In this document: piece after piece, positions 1 to 7,546 of the stretch | Layout: every line of letters starts with the position of its first letter | Position numbering within the stretch: position 1 is the stretch's first letter | Assembly: GCA_035294325.1 (NCBI GenBank) | Contig: DATGLE010000192.1 | Location: 1-16,057, forward strand | Source of the DNA: DATGLE01 sp035294325 | Lineage (GTDB): Bacteria; Chloroflexota; Ktedonobacteria; Ktedonobacterales; Ktedonobacteraceae | DNA length: 16,057 nt | Reading direction: 5' to 3' | The notes under the pieces: generated by a model | What the model saw: only the letters and a program-made list of their open reading frames with translations | What the model was told of the DNA's origin: nothing | Databases searched by the model: none | Translations under genes and position numbers: made by a program

Positions 1-615
1 TCCTCTCGCACCAGGACGCTTTCGTCCCAGGAGGAAAGGACTACCGGCCTGCTCATTTCTCGGAAGGCGCAGCCCGCCAGCAGGATTGGCTATCCGCTGC
101 TCTGCTGCGCAGCTGGCTCCTTTATTCTCTATAAAGTCGGCGGCTTTCCCCCGCTCTCCTGGATTGAACTGTATCGCGTGAGCGGGCAGGTCTTCCTGAT
201 CGTTCAGCGAGGAGGCGGACCAGCCCTGGCACTGCTGACGGCGCAGGCGCTTTCCTGGCTCATCGCCTGGGGCGTAGTGCTCTTTGCCGCCTGCCTTGCT
301 CTCTTCCGCGCCGTCCGCTGCCTGGGGCGCCAGCTCACACCGGAGGCGGCGCTGGAGCCGGCTGCGGTCCCGAAGATGGATGGCTGGCCCGAGATCGAAA
401 CGATGCCTGAGCTGCCGGCGCTGGATGTGTACCAGGTGCGTGCCCTGCGCCAGATGAGCATCGCACCTCGCGCCGGAGGTGCCACGAGGAAGAAGAAGGC
501 CAGGCCGCTGGTGCGGCGCCGGCTCCAGGATCGAATGGAGCGGCTGGAGAGGAGAACCGATACTTTGTACGATATTGATGGCACTATCGAATTCGTAGAA
601 GTGAGGGAGCGATGA
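1..615 (+). CDS. Two-helix membrane protein, 5'-truncated by the window edge
   Basis: The frame is open from base 1 to the TGA at 613-615, so the gene begins upstream of the window; the GTG at 178 lies between the two membrane helices and is unlikely to be the start. The visible 204 residues have a hydrophobic helix at about 30-46, a GGFPP turn at 47-51, and a second helix at about 75-101. A charged cytoplasmic-looking tail follows, with a Lys/Arg cluster near 160-175. The helix-GGFPP-helix unit resembles the N-terminus of the PP2C phosphatase at 3700-5265. The stop overlaps the next start (ATGA at 612-615), so the two genes are probably translationally coupled. I do not recognise a named family; a membrane anchor or partner protein for the downstream genes is inference. 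Confidence 0.75.
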   Translation, partial: SSRTRTLSSQEERTTGLLISRKAQPASRIGYPLLCCAAGSFILYKVGGFPPLSWIELYRVSGQVFLIVQRGGGPALALLTAQALSWLIAWGVVLFAACLALFRAVRCLGRQLTPEAALEPAAVPKMDGWPEIETMPELPALDVYQVRALRQMSIAPRAGGATRKKKARPLVRRRLQDRMERLERRTDTLYDIDGTIEFVEVRER

Positions 616-2510
616 AACGCAGCGATAATGGCGACTTCTGTATTCTCTACGTAGAAGCGGGAGATGATCGCGCGACGCTCATACAGGCCATCAGCATGCA
701 GAGAAAGCCCGTCGTCATTATGCTGGCCGAGCAGTCGCGCGTCTTCCAGCGCCCGGAAGATTTCGCCGATCTCAAGCATATCCGGCGACAACTGGATATC
801 TCCATCGTGTTCGTCATTCCTGGCAGCGAGCGCCAGGCGCAGATGGCGAGTCGCAATGGCTTCCCGGTCTATGCCTCGATGGATGCTCTGGCAGGCGCGC
901 TGGCCGTAGGGCAAATGGCCCGCCAGCGCGTCCTCGCCCGGACGACTGGTCCACTCGGCTCCCCGGCCGCGGCGCCCGCCGAACGCCTGACGCCGAAAAA
1001 GACGGTTCCGCTGTTTACGCCGGAAGAAGAGGTTACGCGCCGCACCACCGCTCCCCTGCGTGCGCCGGCCAGCGCAGCGCCCCCCTCTCAGCCGCGACCT
1101 GCGAGAAGAAGCGGCCCGCTCTTACCTCAGCCATTGAGAAGGGACTCTCCGACTCCCCCGCCCCCGCCATCGACGTTAAGGACCGCGCCCTTGCCGGCGC
1201 CCAGGAGAACCGTGCCGCTCTCCGACGCGCTGCCACCTCAGGCGCCAGCGCAGCCCCGGCAGCGTCCGCGTGGTCATTTCCCTGTGGCGCTGGCGCTGCT
1301 GCTCGCAATCGCGCTGACCATCGCCGGGATCGGCTCTCTGCTCATGCTCTCGCATCGTCTCTCGAATACGACTACCGCAGGACCGGTCATCGCCGGCCAT
1401 GTCACCTATCTCAGCAGCGGGCAGATCAGTGAGAGCAGCAGTCAGGGCATCAGCGACGAAGTGCTGATCGACCTGCATAACGTAGCCGCTCCCGCGCCGG
1501 GCAAGAGCTACTATGCCTGGCTGCTCAGCGATAGCAATCGCAGCGATACCAGGACAATCCTGCTGGGAACGCTCAAGGTCAACAATGGCAACGCGCACCT
1601 GCTCTATCCTGGCGACGCGCAGCATTCCAATCTGCTACTGACGACGAGCCGTTTTCTGGTGACGGAGGAGAATGCGCAGGTCACGCCGATAGCGCCATCG
1701 CCCGATGAAAGTGCCTGGCGCTACTATGGTGAATTCCCGCAGATTCCCATCAATTCGCCCGATAACCCCAAGCACTATAGCTACCTCGACCACCTGCGCC
1801 ACCTGCTGGCCTCTGATCCCACACTCGACGAGTTGGAACTGCCCGGCGGGCTGAACACCTGGTTGTATCGCAATACTGGCAAGGTTCTGGAATGGACGGG
1901 CAGCACGCGCGACGCCTGGCAGGACAATCAGGATATTGAATTCGTGCGTCGCCAGGCTATACGTAGTCTCGATTATCTCGACGGCATCTCTTATGTGCAG
2001 CAAGATCTGCCGCCCGATACGCCCCTGCTGGTCAATGAGCGCCTGGCTGGCATTGGTCTGGTGCAGGTGAATGGGCCGGACCAGGATCCGCCGGATTATC
2101 TCGATCATATCGCGAGTCATCTCAACGGTCTGCTGCTGGCGGCAGGCTCGCCTTCAGGACTGCGGCAGGATGCAAGCAATATCATTACAGCATTAAATAA
2201 CGTCAGGGGCTGGCTCACGCAGGTGCGCATGGACGCGCGACAGATCATGAAGATGAGCGATGCCCGGCTGCGCCAGCCCTCGACGCTCTCGCTGCTCAAC
2301 GATATGATTGTGAATGCCACCAATGCCTACGTCGGCCAGGTCGACCCCGCAACGGGGCAGATGCTCGAAGGCGTGAACTGGATTCACAATCAGATGCAGT
2401 TCCTGGCGTCAATGAATGTGACAGTTATTACCGGCGGAAGCTCGCATATTCAAATGATCTCGAATGACAGGCATACAGGACTGTGGGAAGATAAGAGGTA
2501 TGCCATATGA
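612..2510 (+). CDS. Single-pass membrane protein: Rossmann-like head, repeat-bearing linker, large outer domain
   Basis: 632 residues, starting at the ATG that overlaps the previous stop. Residues 1-105 look like an alternating beta/alpha domain (strands near ILYVEAG, PVVIML and SIVFVIPG). It resembles the N-terminal domain of some Chloroflexota baseplate-J-like and membrane proteins, a weak match from memory. Residues 106-220 form a Pro/Ala/Arg-rich linker with six basic-[T/S]-x-P-L motifs (about 110, 129, 143, 165, 190 and 198). One membrane helix lies at about 224-247. The outer part begins with a beta-rich stretch (262-365; GKSYYAWLLSD and LLGTLKVNNG) that recalls the C-terminal domain of RskA-type anti-sigma factors. 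A helical region of unknown type fills 380-632. The stop overlaps the next start (ATGA at 2507-2510). No enzyme motif is visible; a sensor or scaffold role is inference. Confidence 0.8.
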   Translation: MKRSDNGDFCILYVEAGDDRATLIQAISMQRKPVVIMLAEQSRVFQRPEDFADLKHIRRQLDISIVFVIPGSERQAQMASRNGFPVYASMDALAGALAVGQMARQRVLARTTGPLGSPAAAPAERLTPKKTVPLFTPEEEVTRRTTAPLRAPASAAPPSQPRPARRSGPLLPQPLRRDSPTPPPPPSTLRTAPLPAPRRTVPLSDALPPQAPAQPRQRPRGHFPVALALLLAIALTIAGIGSLLMLSHRLSNTTTAGPVIAGHVTYLSSGQISESSSQGISDEVLIDLHNVAAPAPGKSYYAWLLSDSNRSDTRTILLGTLKVNNGNAHLLYPGDAQHSNLLLTTSRFLVTEENAQVTPIAPSPDESAWRYYGEFPQIPINSPDNPKHYSYLDHLRHLLASDPTLDELELPGGLNTWLYRNTGKVLEWTGSTRDAWQDNQDIEFVRRQAIRSLDYLDGISYVQQDLPPDTPLLVNERLAGIGLVQVNGPDQDPPDYLDHIASHLNGLLLAAGSPSGLRQDASNIITALNNVRGWLTQVRMDARQIMKMSDARLRQPSTLSLLNDMIVNATNAYVGQVDPATGQMLEGVNWIHNQMQFLASMNVTVITGGSSHIQMISNDRHTGLWEDKRYAI

Positions 2511-3301
2511 ATATGCGTGTGTTTGTAGTAATCGTTGGAGCGCTGATCGTCATTATGGGCCTGATCTCCGGACTTTTCGTCGGCTCGATGCAGCGCGCGC
2601 TGACGCTGCCAGCCATGCAGCAAGGAACCGGCGCGAGGGCCGCGACAAGGCCCCGGACTCCCCTGCCTGCGACTCCCACGGCTACACCATCTATGCCGGC
2701 CCTGGCTCCGACAAACGTTCTGGCGCAGGATACATTCCAGCGCAAAGATCAAACATTCTGGGGGACCGCCTCTGACGGCCGCACCTGGGGCGCGGATGCC
2801 AACCGCAGCGCCGTCTTCTCCATTGTCGGCATGACGGGGCAGATCGCGCATGGTCAGGGGACTTTCAACGCGGTGCTCGGCCCGCTGCGCACGAACGTTG
2901 AGGTGCTCGTGAGCGGTTCGCTCAGCCACTTCGCCGCCGGTGGCGCGACCAATCTGGGCGCGGTTGTGCGCTGGAACGATAGCAACGACTGGTACAAAGC
3001 ATTGATCGATGACGCCCACCTGACCATTCTCAAGCGCGTCGGTGGGCAGACCACTACGCTTGGCAGCGTTCCTTTTCATCCTCGGGATGGACAGACCTAT
3101 ATGCTGCGCTTCCGCGCGGTAGGTGCAACGCTATTCGCCCGCGCCTGGCAGGCTGGCACACCAGAGCCGGCGAACTGGATGCTCATGGAGAGCGATACCG
3201 GCCTGACCAGCGGGTACGGCGGCATCCGCGTCCTGGTTCAGAACAACACCGTCGTCACGATCAGGTCATTTGTCGAAACATCGGCGAGCAGCCCGATGTA
3301 A
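2507..3301 (+). CDS. Membrane-anchored protein with a LamG/concanavalin-like domain
   Basis: 264 residues, starting at the ATG that overlaps the previous stop. Residues 4-28 are an uncleaved signal-anchor-like helix. Residues 42-72 are a Thr/Pro/Ala-rich spacer. Residues 73-260 begin with DTFQR and contain VVRWNDSNDWYKA, YMLRFRAVGATLFARAW and TPEPANW. This is the layout of extracellular jelly-roll domains of the DTF...TPEPxxW type, often attached to glycosidases or surface proteins and usually thought to bind carbohydrate or matrix. There is no catalytic module. Three consecutive overlapping genes (1-615, 612-2510, 2507-3301) argue for one operon and a shared surface function. The exact ligand cannot be read from the sequence. 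Confidence 0.8.
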   Translation: MNMRVFVVIVGALIVIMGLISGLFVGSMQRALTLPAMQQGTGARAATRPRTPLPATPTATPSMPALAPTNVLAQDTFQRKDQTFWGTASDGRTWGADANRSAVFSIVGMTGQIAHGQGTFNAVLGPLRTNVEVLVSGSLSHFAAGGATNLGAVVRWNDSNDWYKALIDDAHLTILKRVGGQTTTLGSVPFHPRDGQTYMLRFRAVGATLFARAWQAGTPEPANWMLMESDTGLTSGYGGIRVLVQNNTVVTIRSFVETSASSPM

Positions 3302-3432
3302 ATGCACATCCTTTGGGACCGAATTATGCATATTAACAACCGGGATTGGCAATGAGAGAGGGCGATGGGGTCCTGTAGGGGCGCCACGAGCGGCAGCGAA
3401 CAAGTCCGCCTGGTTGCCAAAAACGAACAGCA

Positions 3433-3461
3433 GGCGCAAGAAATCCGGGCGGGCTTGCGCC
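3433..3461. other. GC-rich stem-loop
   Basis: GGCGCAAG at 3433-3440 pairs perfectly with CTTGCGCC at 3454-3461 across a 13-base loop. There is no following T-run, so a simple intrinsic terminator is doubtful. It may be the remains of an intergenic palindromic repeat. Confidence 0.4.
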
Positions 3462-3647
3462 GCAGGCATGTCACCAGCCGTTGCCATTCATGGCATCGCT
3501 CTATGCTCATTGCGATCCTGGATGTCAATATGAGGAAAATGGGCCAGCACTGGCAACACTGAGCACGCCAGGCGTGCAGAAAATGTATAGTGGTTCAATA
3601 TGTAGAGTGCGGCGCTCATAGTCGCCAGTGCAATGTAGCGGCGATCT

Positions 3648-3679
3648 TTGTGCGGTTTAACAAAATAATTCGGTATAAT
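3648..3679 (+). promoter_or_regulatory. Candidate promoter of the PP2C gene
   Basis: A perfect TATAAT lies at 3674-3679. The -35 is poor: TTGTGC at 3648-3653 gives a 20-bp spacer, and nothing better sits at 17 bp. Transcription would begin near 3686, leaving a leader of about 15 nt that contains the AGGAG ribosome site at 3691-3695. Confidence 0.45.
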
Positions 3680-3699
3680 GATCGCCTTTCAGGAGCGAG

Positions 3700-5265
3700 A
3701 TGATGATAGAACAGTTGAGAGCAGCGTATCACAACTACTGGTGGGCCAGGTGCGGCGCGTATGCAAGCGTGCTGGTGGGCGGCGTTCTGCTCTACTGGCT
3801 CTCCGGCGGTTTCCCTCCCTGGGCGTGGCGCTTCCTGCTGCGTGTGCTCCCGCAGATCCCCGCGTTGTGGATAACTCAGGGCGCCGGCGTCCTGCTGCCG
3901 CTGATCGGGCTGGTGCTGCTCTCGCTGTCCCTCCTGGTTCTATGGAGCATCCTGGTGGCGATTGTAATCAGGATAATGCAGAGCTGGTTGGGAGGCTATC
4001 ATGAGCGCCGGCAATTCGCGCAGGATCTGCGCGAGGCGGAGCGTATGGCGGAACAGATGGCGGCTAGCGAGACGGCGCGGCGCGCGGGCGTAGAAGAGAT
4101 GCAGAGGGCCGCGCTGGCCTGGCAGCCACAGCCGATGGCGCTGTCCGCCGCGCTTCCGCAGCGCCAGCCAGCCTGCGCCGTTGCCCGCGCCTCTCGCGTA
4201 GCTAACGCTCCACTGCCTTCCGTGCAGTTTGCTGTGCCCTCGCCCCTTGCTCCGACAACGCACTATGGACGACCAGAATCCGCTCCCTCCGGCTCCATAC
4301 GCGGGCAGTTGCGCGTTGTGCCGCGTGTCGATGAAGAGGCGCCGCGCACAGGCTTTGATACGCAGCCTGGCATGGACGAGGAGCAGGTAATCGATATCTG
4401 CGGCTTCGATACGCTGACCGGCGCCGGGCCGCTGCCGCAGGCGGAGGCGGAGCCGGTGCAGCAGAGCGGGCGGAAGGCGAAGCCATTGCGCCTGGTCGTT
4501 GGCACGGGCCTGGATGCCGGAATCGTGCGCAAGGATGCACCCAACGAAGATAATCTTTATGCCAGCCAGACCATGCGTGCGGGACAGAACGGACCGGAGC
4601 CGGTGGGCCTCTTTGTCGTCGCTGACGGCATGGGCGGCCATGCTAACGGACAGATGGCGAGCCGCCTGGCGATTCAGACCATCGCCGACGCAATCATGCC
4701 CAGCCTCCTGCGCGATGCGGAAGAGGGCGAAGCCTTCGGCCAGCTCTTAAGGGAGGCCGTGCATCGCGCTAATCTCACGATCCACCAGCGCAATCGTGAG
4801 CGGGAGGAGATGATGGGAACGACGCTGACCGCCGCGCTGGTCGTAGGGGCGACAGCGCATATTGTGAATGTCGGGGATAGCCGCACCTATCGCTACCGGG
4901 CCTCGGAAGGTCTGAAGCAGATTACGCACGATCATTCTACCGTGGCGGGACTGGTGGCGAGGGGCGAAATCGCGCGTGAGGATATCTATACCCATCCTCT
5001 GCGCAACCAGATCTATCGCTGCCTGGGCGAGAAGCCGGCGGTTGAAATAGACGCCTTCACCGAGGATCTCTGTCCCGGCGATATTCTGCTGCTCTGTTCC
5101 GATGGCCTCTGGGAGATGGTGCGCGACAACGATATCGAGCGTATCATTGCCTCTTCCGCTCCCCATGCGGCACAGATTAGCAGCATGCTCATCCAGGCCG
5201 CACTCATCCGTGGCGGGGCCGATAATGTAAGCGTGGTCGTCTGTGCACTGCAAAGGGAAGAGTAG
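3700..5265 (+). CDS. Membrane-anchored PP2C-type Ser/Thr protein phosphatase
   Basis: 521 residues. Two N-terminal membrane helices (about 15-37 and 61-92) flank a GGFPP turn. A charged helical stretch (about 100-132) and a low-complexity linker to about 260 follow. Residues 262-520 form a complete PP2C (PPM) catalytic domain, with NED at 282-284, ADGMGGH at 308-314, GTT at 373-375, VGDSR at 391-395, SDG at 467-469 and ADN at 507-509. The metal-binding aspartates D309, D468 and D508 are all present, so the enzyme should be an active Mn/Mg-dependent phosphatase facing the cytoplasm. The ATG at 3700 and the next codon ATG at 3703 both follow AGGAG; 3703 has the better spacing. The linker repeats the tetrapeptide GFDT twice. 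The substrate is unknown; the membrane protein at 612-2510 is a plausible one by neighbourhood. No kinase is in the window. Confidence 0.93.
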   Translation: MMIEQLRAAYHNYWWARCGAYASVLVGGVLLYWLSGGFPPWAWRFLLRVLPQIPALWITQGAGVLLPLIGLVLLSLSLLVLWSILVAIVIRIMQSWLGGYHERRQFAQDLREAERMAEQMAASETARRAGVEEMQRAALAWQPQPMALSAALPQRQPACAVARASRVANAPLPSVQFAVPSPLAPTTHYGRPESAPSGSIRGQLRVVPRVDEEAPRTGFDTQPGMDEEQVIDICGFDTLTGAGPLPQAEAEPVQQSGRKAKPLRLVVGTGLDAGIVRKDAPNEDNLYASQTMRAGQNGPEPVGLFVVADGMGGHANGQMASRLAIQTIADAIMPSLLRDAEEGEAFGQLLREAVHRANLTIHQRNREREEMMGTTLTAALVVGATAHIVNVGDSRTYRYRASEGLKQITHDHSTVAGLVARGEIAREDIYTHPLRNQIYRCLGEKPAVEIDAFTEDLCPGDILLLCSDGLWEMVRDNDIERIIASSAPHAAQISSMLIQAALIRGGADNVSVVVCALQREE

Positions 5266-5269
5266 GGCT

Positions 5270-5383
5270 GTTCGCGCGGCGGAGCCGCGCAGGCGATAGA
5301 TGTTATGGTAAAGGAAAAAATTGCGCTAAGCGCAATTTTTCCTTCACCATAACATCTATGAGACGGGCGCTACAGGCGCGAAC
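5270..5383. repeat. Nested palindromic element, copy 1
   Basis: An outer inverted repeat, GTTCGCGC at 5270-5277 and GCGCGAAC at 5376-5383, encloses two hairpins. The first is GC-rich: a 7-bp stem, 5274-5280 with 5284-5290, and loop GGA. The second is a 30-bp stem, 5296-5326 with 5330-5359, loop TAA, broken by one mismatch and one extra A. The design recurs at 9175-9283 with different stem sequences. The outer stem and the GC hairpin overlap by four bases, so they are alternatives or part of a compact junction. Confidence 0.7.
5296..5359. terminator. Long hairpin, probable bidirectional terminator
   Basis: The tip of the long stem reads TTGCGC-TAA-GCGCAATTTTT, which is a classic intrinsic terminator for plus-strand transcripts. 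The A-run in the left arm gives the same on the minus strand. It lies 30 bp after the phosphatase stop and should separate that gene from the queuosine cluster. The stem extends far beyond what termination needs. Confidence 0.65.
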
Positions 5384-5678
5384 AAGCGATAGTGTTGGAA
5401 ATAGTAATAGACATCACACAGTTCTTGGACCTCTTGACCAATGCTGTATGTTGCGGCAATGAAAGACTCACAGGCCGTACCGGCAGATATCGGTAAAACA
5501 GCCTCGCGACGGTGCTCCATCATGCTATAGTAATTGATGAGGGGAAGTTGAGCGACTGTGGCGAGCGCTCCGGTAAAACTCCTCCAACATTACCACGCCG
5601 GTGACAGCGCTTGCTACCCGCAGCTCGCTACAGCCGTTCCTCCCCGCTCATGTCACACAAGCGTGAAGGAGCTATAGC
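5384..5678. other. Leader region upstream of queF
   Basis: There is no gene here. I looked for a preQ1 riboswitch and found no match to the class I pattern (no A-rich tail pairing into a small hairpin before the ribosome site) or to class II. CGGTAAAAC occurs at 5491-5499 and again at 5571-5579, exactly 80 bp apart. A TATAGT at 5526-5531 has no good -35. The promoter of the que cluster presumably lies here but cannot be placed. Confidence 0.5.
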
Positions 5679-6122
5679 ATGTCGGATCAACAGCGTATTC
5701 CTGGTCGATACGGTTTCGATGAAATCAAGGCCAACCGTTTAGAGCCGTGGCCGAACCCCAACCAGGAAAGAGATTACGTTATCCATTTCGAGATCCCCGA
5801 GTTTACCTGTCTCTGCCCGCGCTCGGGCTTCCCGGATTTCGCTACCATCATCATCGATTATGTTCCGGGGCCGTTAGTGGTCGAGTTGAAGAGCCTCAAG
5901 CTCTACATCAACGGCTATCGTGACCGCCAGATCAGCCACGAGTCCGCCGTTAACACTATCCTTGACGATCTGGTGACGCTGCTCGCGCCGCGCTGGATGC
6001 GTGTCGTAGGCGATTTTACAGTGCGGGGCAATATCAAAACCATAATATTTGCCGAACAGGCGCAGCCCGACTATGCAGGGCCGCGCCCGGAGTACCGGCG
6101 CTATCTGCCGAACGCTGCTTAA
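5679..6122 (+). CDS. queF: NADPH-dependent 7-cyano-7-deazaguanine reductase (preQ0 reductase)
   Basis: 147 residues, the length of the short unimodular QueF type. It reduces the nitrile of preQ0 to the aminomethyl group of preQ1, the last step before insertion into tRNA by Tgt. The catalytic region FTCLCPRSGFPDF gives nucleophile C46 and acid D53. The QueF signature ELKSLKLY is at 69-76, and SHE at 86-88 supplies the His/Glu of the substrate pocket. A second cysteine, C44, lies two residues before the catalytic one. The ATG follows GAAGGAG at 5665-5671. It is the first gene of the preQ1 cluster, 24 bp before queC. Confidence 0.95.
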   Translation: MSDQQRIPGRYGFDEIKANRLEPWPNPNQERDYVIHFEIPEFTCLCPRSGFPDFATIIIDYVPGPLVVELKSLKLYINGYRDRQISHESAVNTILDDLVTLLAPRWMRVVGDFTVRGNIKTIIFAEQAQPDYAGPRPEYRRYLPNAA

Positions 6123-6146
6123 CCTGATAGTAACAGGAGGGGAAAT

Positions 6147-6923
6147 ATGTCCGCTACACGCAAAAATGAACTCGCCGTCTTGATCGTGAGCGGCGGTATG
6201 GACAGTTGTGTGCTGGCTCATTATTATGCTGCTGCCGGTTTCGACCTGCACCTGCTCTCATTCAATTATGGGCAGAAGCACGTCAGGGAACTGAGTTACG
6301 CCGAGCGCTACATAACCAGAATGCGCGAGCGCTTTGGCAGCGGCCCCAACGCGCTGCAAATTCGCCATGATGTCATCGATCTGCCCATAGCGCGCCTGCT
6401 CACGGACTCCGATTCCGCGCTCATCAATCCAGAGGTCAGCATGCCGCACGGCCACTATACCGACGACAGCATGAAGGCAACAGTCGTGCCCTATCGCAAC
6501 CCCAACATGCTGCTCCAGGCGGCCACGTTAGCCTGGGGCGAGAAGGCGCGCGTCATCGCCTATGCCGCGCACCAGGGCGACTATGCACAGTATCCCGATT
6601 GCCGCAAGGTCTTTGTCGATGCCTTCAACAACATGCTCTCCGTCGCAATGAACTCAACGGAGATCAGAGTCGAGTCGCCCTTTATGTACTTCTCTAAAGC
6701 GCATATCGCGCGTCTGGGCGCCAGCCTGGGTGTCCCCTTCGAACTGACCTGGAGCTGCTACGAGGGAGGCAACGAGGGCCTCGGAGACATGCACTGCGGG
6801 CGTTGTGGTACTTGCGTCGAGCGATATGAAGCTATGAAGATTGCAGGTATTACGGATCCTACAATATATGCCAGCGATCCAGAAGAATACCTGCACATTG
6901 CCGGGAGCAGAGAATCCGCTTGA
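6147..6923 (+). CDS. queC: 7-cyano-7-deazaguanine synthase (preQ0 synthase)
   Basis: 258 residues, slightly longer than typical QueC. It uses ATP and ammonia to convert 7-carboxy-7-deazaguanine to preQ0. The PP-loop SGGMDS is at 15-20. The zinc site near the C-terminus is C204, C217, C220 and C223 (CGRCGTC). YRNPNM and the AHQGDYAQYPDCR stretch are typical of the family. The start follows CAGGAGG at 6134-6140. It lies between queF, its product's user, and queD/queE, which make its substrate. Confidence 0.96.
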   Translation: MSATRKNELAVLIVSGGMDSCVLAHYYAAAGFDLHLLSFNYGQKHVRELSYAERYITRMRERFGSGPNALQIRHDVIDLPIARLLTDSDSALINPEVSMPHGHYTDDSMKATVVPYRNPNMLLQAATLAWGEKARVIAYAAHQGDYAQYPDCRKVFVDAFNNMLSVAMNSTEIRVESPFMYFSKAHIARLGASLGVPFELTWSCYEGGNEGLGDMHCGRCGTCVERYEAMKIAGITDPTIYASDPEEYLHIAGSRESA

Positions 6924-7087
6924 TTTAAGCGAAGTGCCCACCCCACAAAAATACCCGTTTCGGGTGATAGAAATAGCCCTTTTTGAGGTATGCGAGAGGA
7001 TGAGGCTAAGATATACTGGGCATGTATTTGAATGCATGTTCAAAAGAGGCGCCCGCTATGCCGGGCGGCCTTGTGCAAGGAGGTCCT
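6924..7087. other. queC-queD spacer with a stem-loop before the queD ribosome site
   Basis: This is the only long spacer inside the que cluster (164 bp). It holds a small hairpin ACCCGTTTCGGGT near 6953-6965. A GC stem lies at 7048-7055 with 7062-7070 (loop CTATGC, one bulged G), ending 6 bases before the queD Shine-Dalgarno. A TATACT at 7012-7017 could be a -10 box, but no -35 is properly spaced. Internal promotion or translational control is possible but unproven. Confidence 0.4.
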
Positions 7088-7543
7088 ATGAGGAAGCTGG
7101 CAATCATCACACGCGAATTCAGATTTGAGGCATCGCACCATTTGCCGGGGCATCGTGGCAAGTGTTGCAGGCCGCACGGCCACTCCTATCGGCTGGAGAT
7201 CTCTTTGCGTGGGCCGCTCGTCGACGCGCCGGGGCAATCAGATGATGGTATGGTCATGGATTTCGAGGACCTCAAGCGCATCGTCAATGCCACGATCATT
7301 GAAGAACTCTCGGATTCGGCGCCGCGTGGCAGGAATGCCCAACCCATCGAACGGGGCGGAATGGACCACAACGATCTCAATGCGCTCACCGGCATCCGCA
7401 CCACCGCCGAAAATCTCGTCCACTGGATCTGGGATGCGCTTGTCAGCGGCGGCCTCCGTGAAGATCTGCTCTACCGCGTGCGCCTCTGGGAGACCGACAA
7501 AGGCTTTGCCGAGATCACGCGTGCCGAGCGGGGATTGGAGTAA
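7088..7543 (+). CDS. queD: 6-carboxy-5,6,7,8-tetrahydropterin synthase
   Basis: 151 residues. It converts 7,8-dihydroneopterin triphosphate to 6-carboxytetrahydropterin. Zinc ligands are H17, H30 and H32 (ASHHL, then PHGH). C26 in GKCC has the catalytic cysteine's four-residue spacing to H30. The D93-H94 pair (MDHNDLN), E108 in TAENL and the VRLWET strand complete the active site. I chose the ATG at 7088 because AAGGAGGT lies at 7077-7084. An in-frame ATG at 7022 would add 22 residues that do not look like QueD. queE follows after 3 bp. Confidence 0.95.
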   Translation: MRKLAIITREFRFEASHHLPGHRGKCCRPHGHSYRLEISLRGPLVDAPGQSDDGMVMDFEDLKRIVNATIIEELSDSAPRGRNAQPIERGGMDHNDLNALTGIRTTAENLVHWIWDALVSGGLREDLLYRVRLWETDKGFAEITRAERGLE

Positions 7544-7546
7544 AAC

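Larger units (their letters stand above)
3302..3699. other. Intergenic region between the membrane operon and the PP2C gene
   Basis: About 400 bp with no convincing gene; the short frames here have no ribosome site and no recognisable protein. It contains a stem-loop at 3433-3461 and a promoter near the phosphatase gene. A fragment, GCGAACAAG at 3396-3404 with CCTGTAG upstream, recurs at the right end of the palindromic element at 5270-5383, in a different arrangement. No clear terminator for the upstream operon is seen. Confidence 0.6.

Noticed and set aside
204..914. 236-codon minus-strand frame
   Set aside because: It is a shadow across the end of the first gene and the start of the second, which are joined by an ATGA overlap and have sensible domain structure.
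3270..3562. Short open frames in the spacer before the PP2C gene
   Set aside because: They overlap each other in two frames, lack ribosome sites, and have arbitrary composition rich in Arg, Ser and Ala.
3940..4641. 233-codon minus-strand frame
   Set aside because: It is antisense to the PP2C gene and contains no recognisable motif.
5491..5579. CGGTAAAAC repeated 80 bp apart
   Set aside because: Nine bases is too short to claim a functional repeat without conservation data.
5384..5678. preQ1, cobalamin or other riboswitch upstream of queF
   Set aside because: I tried to match the conserved cores by eye and found none; only a short direct repeat is present.
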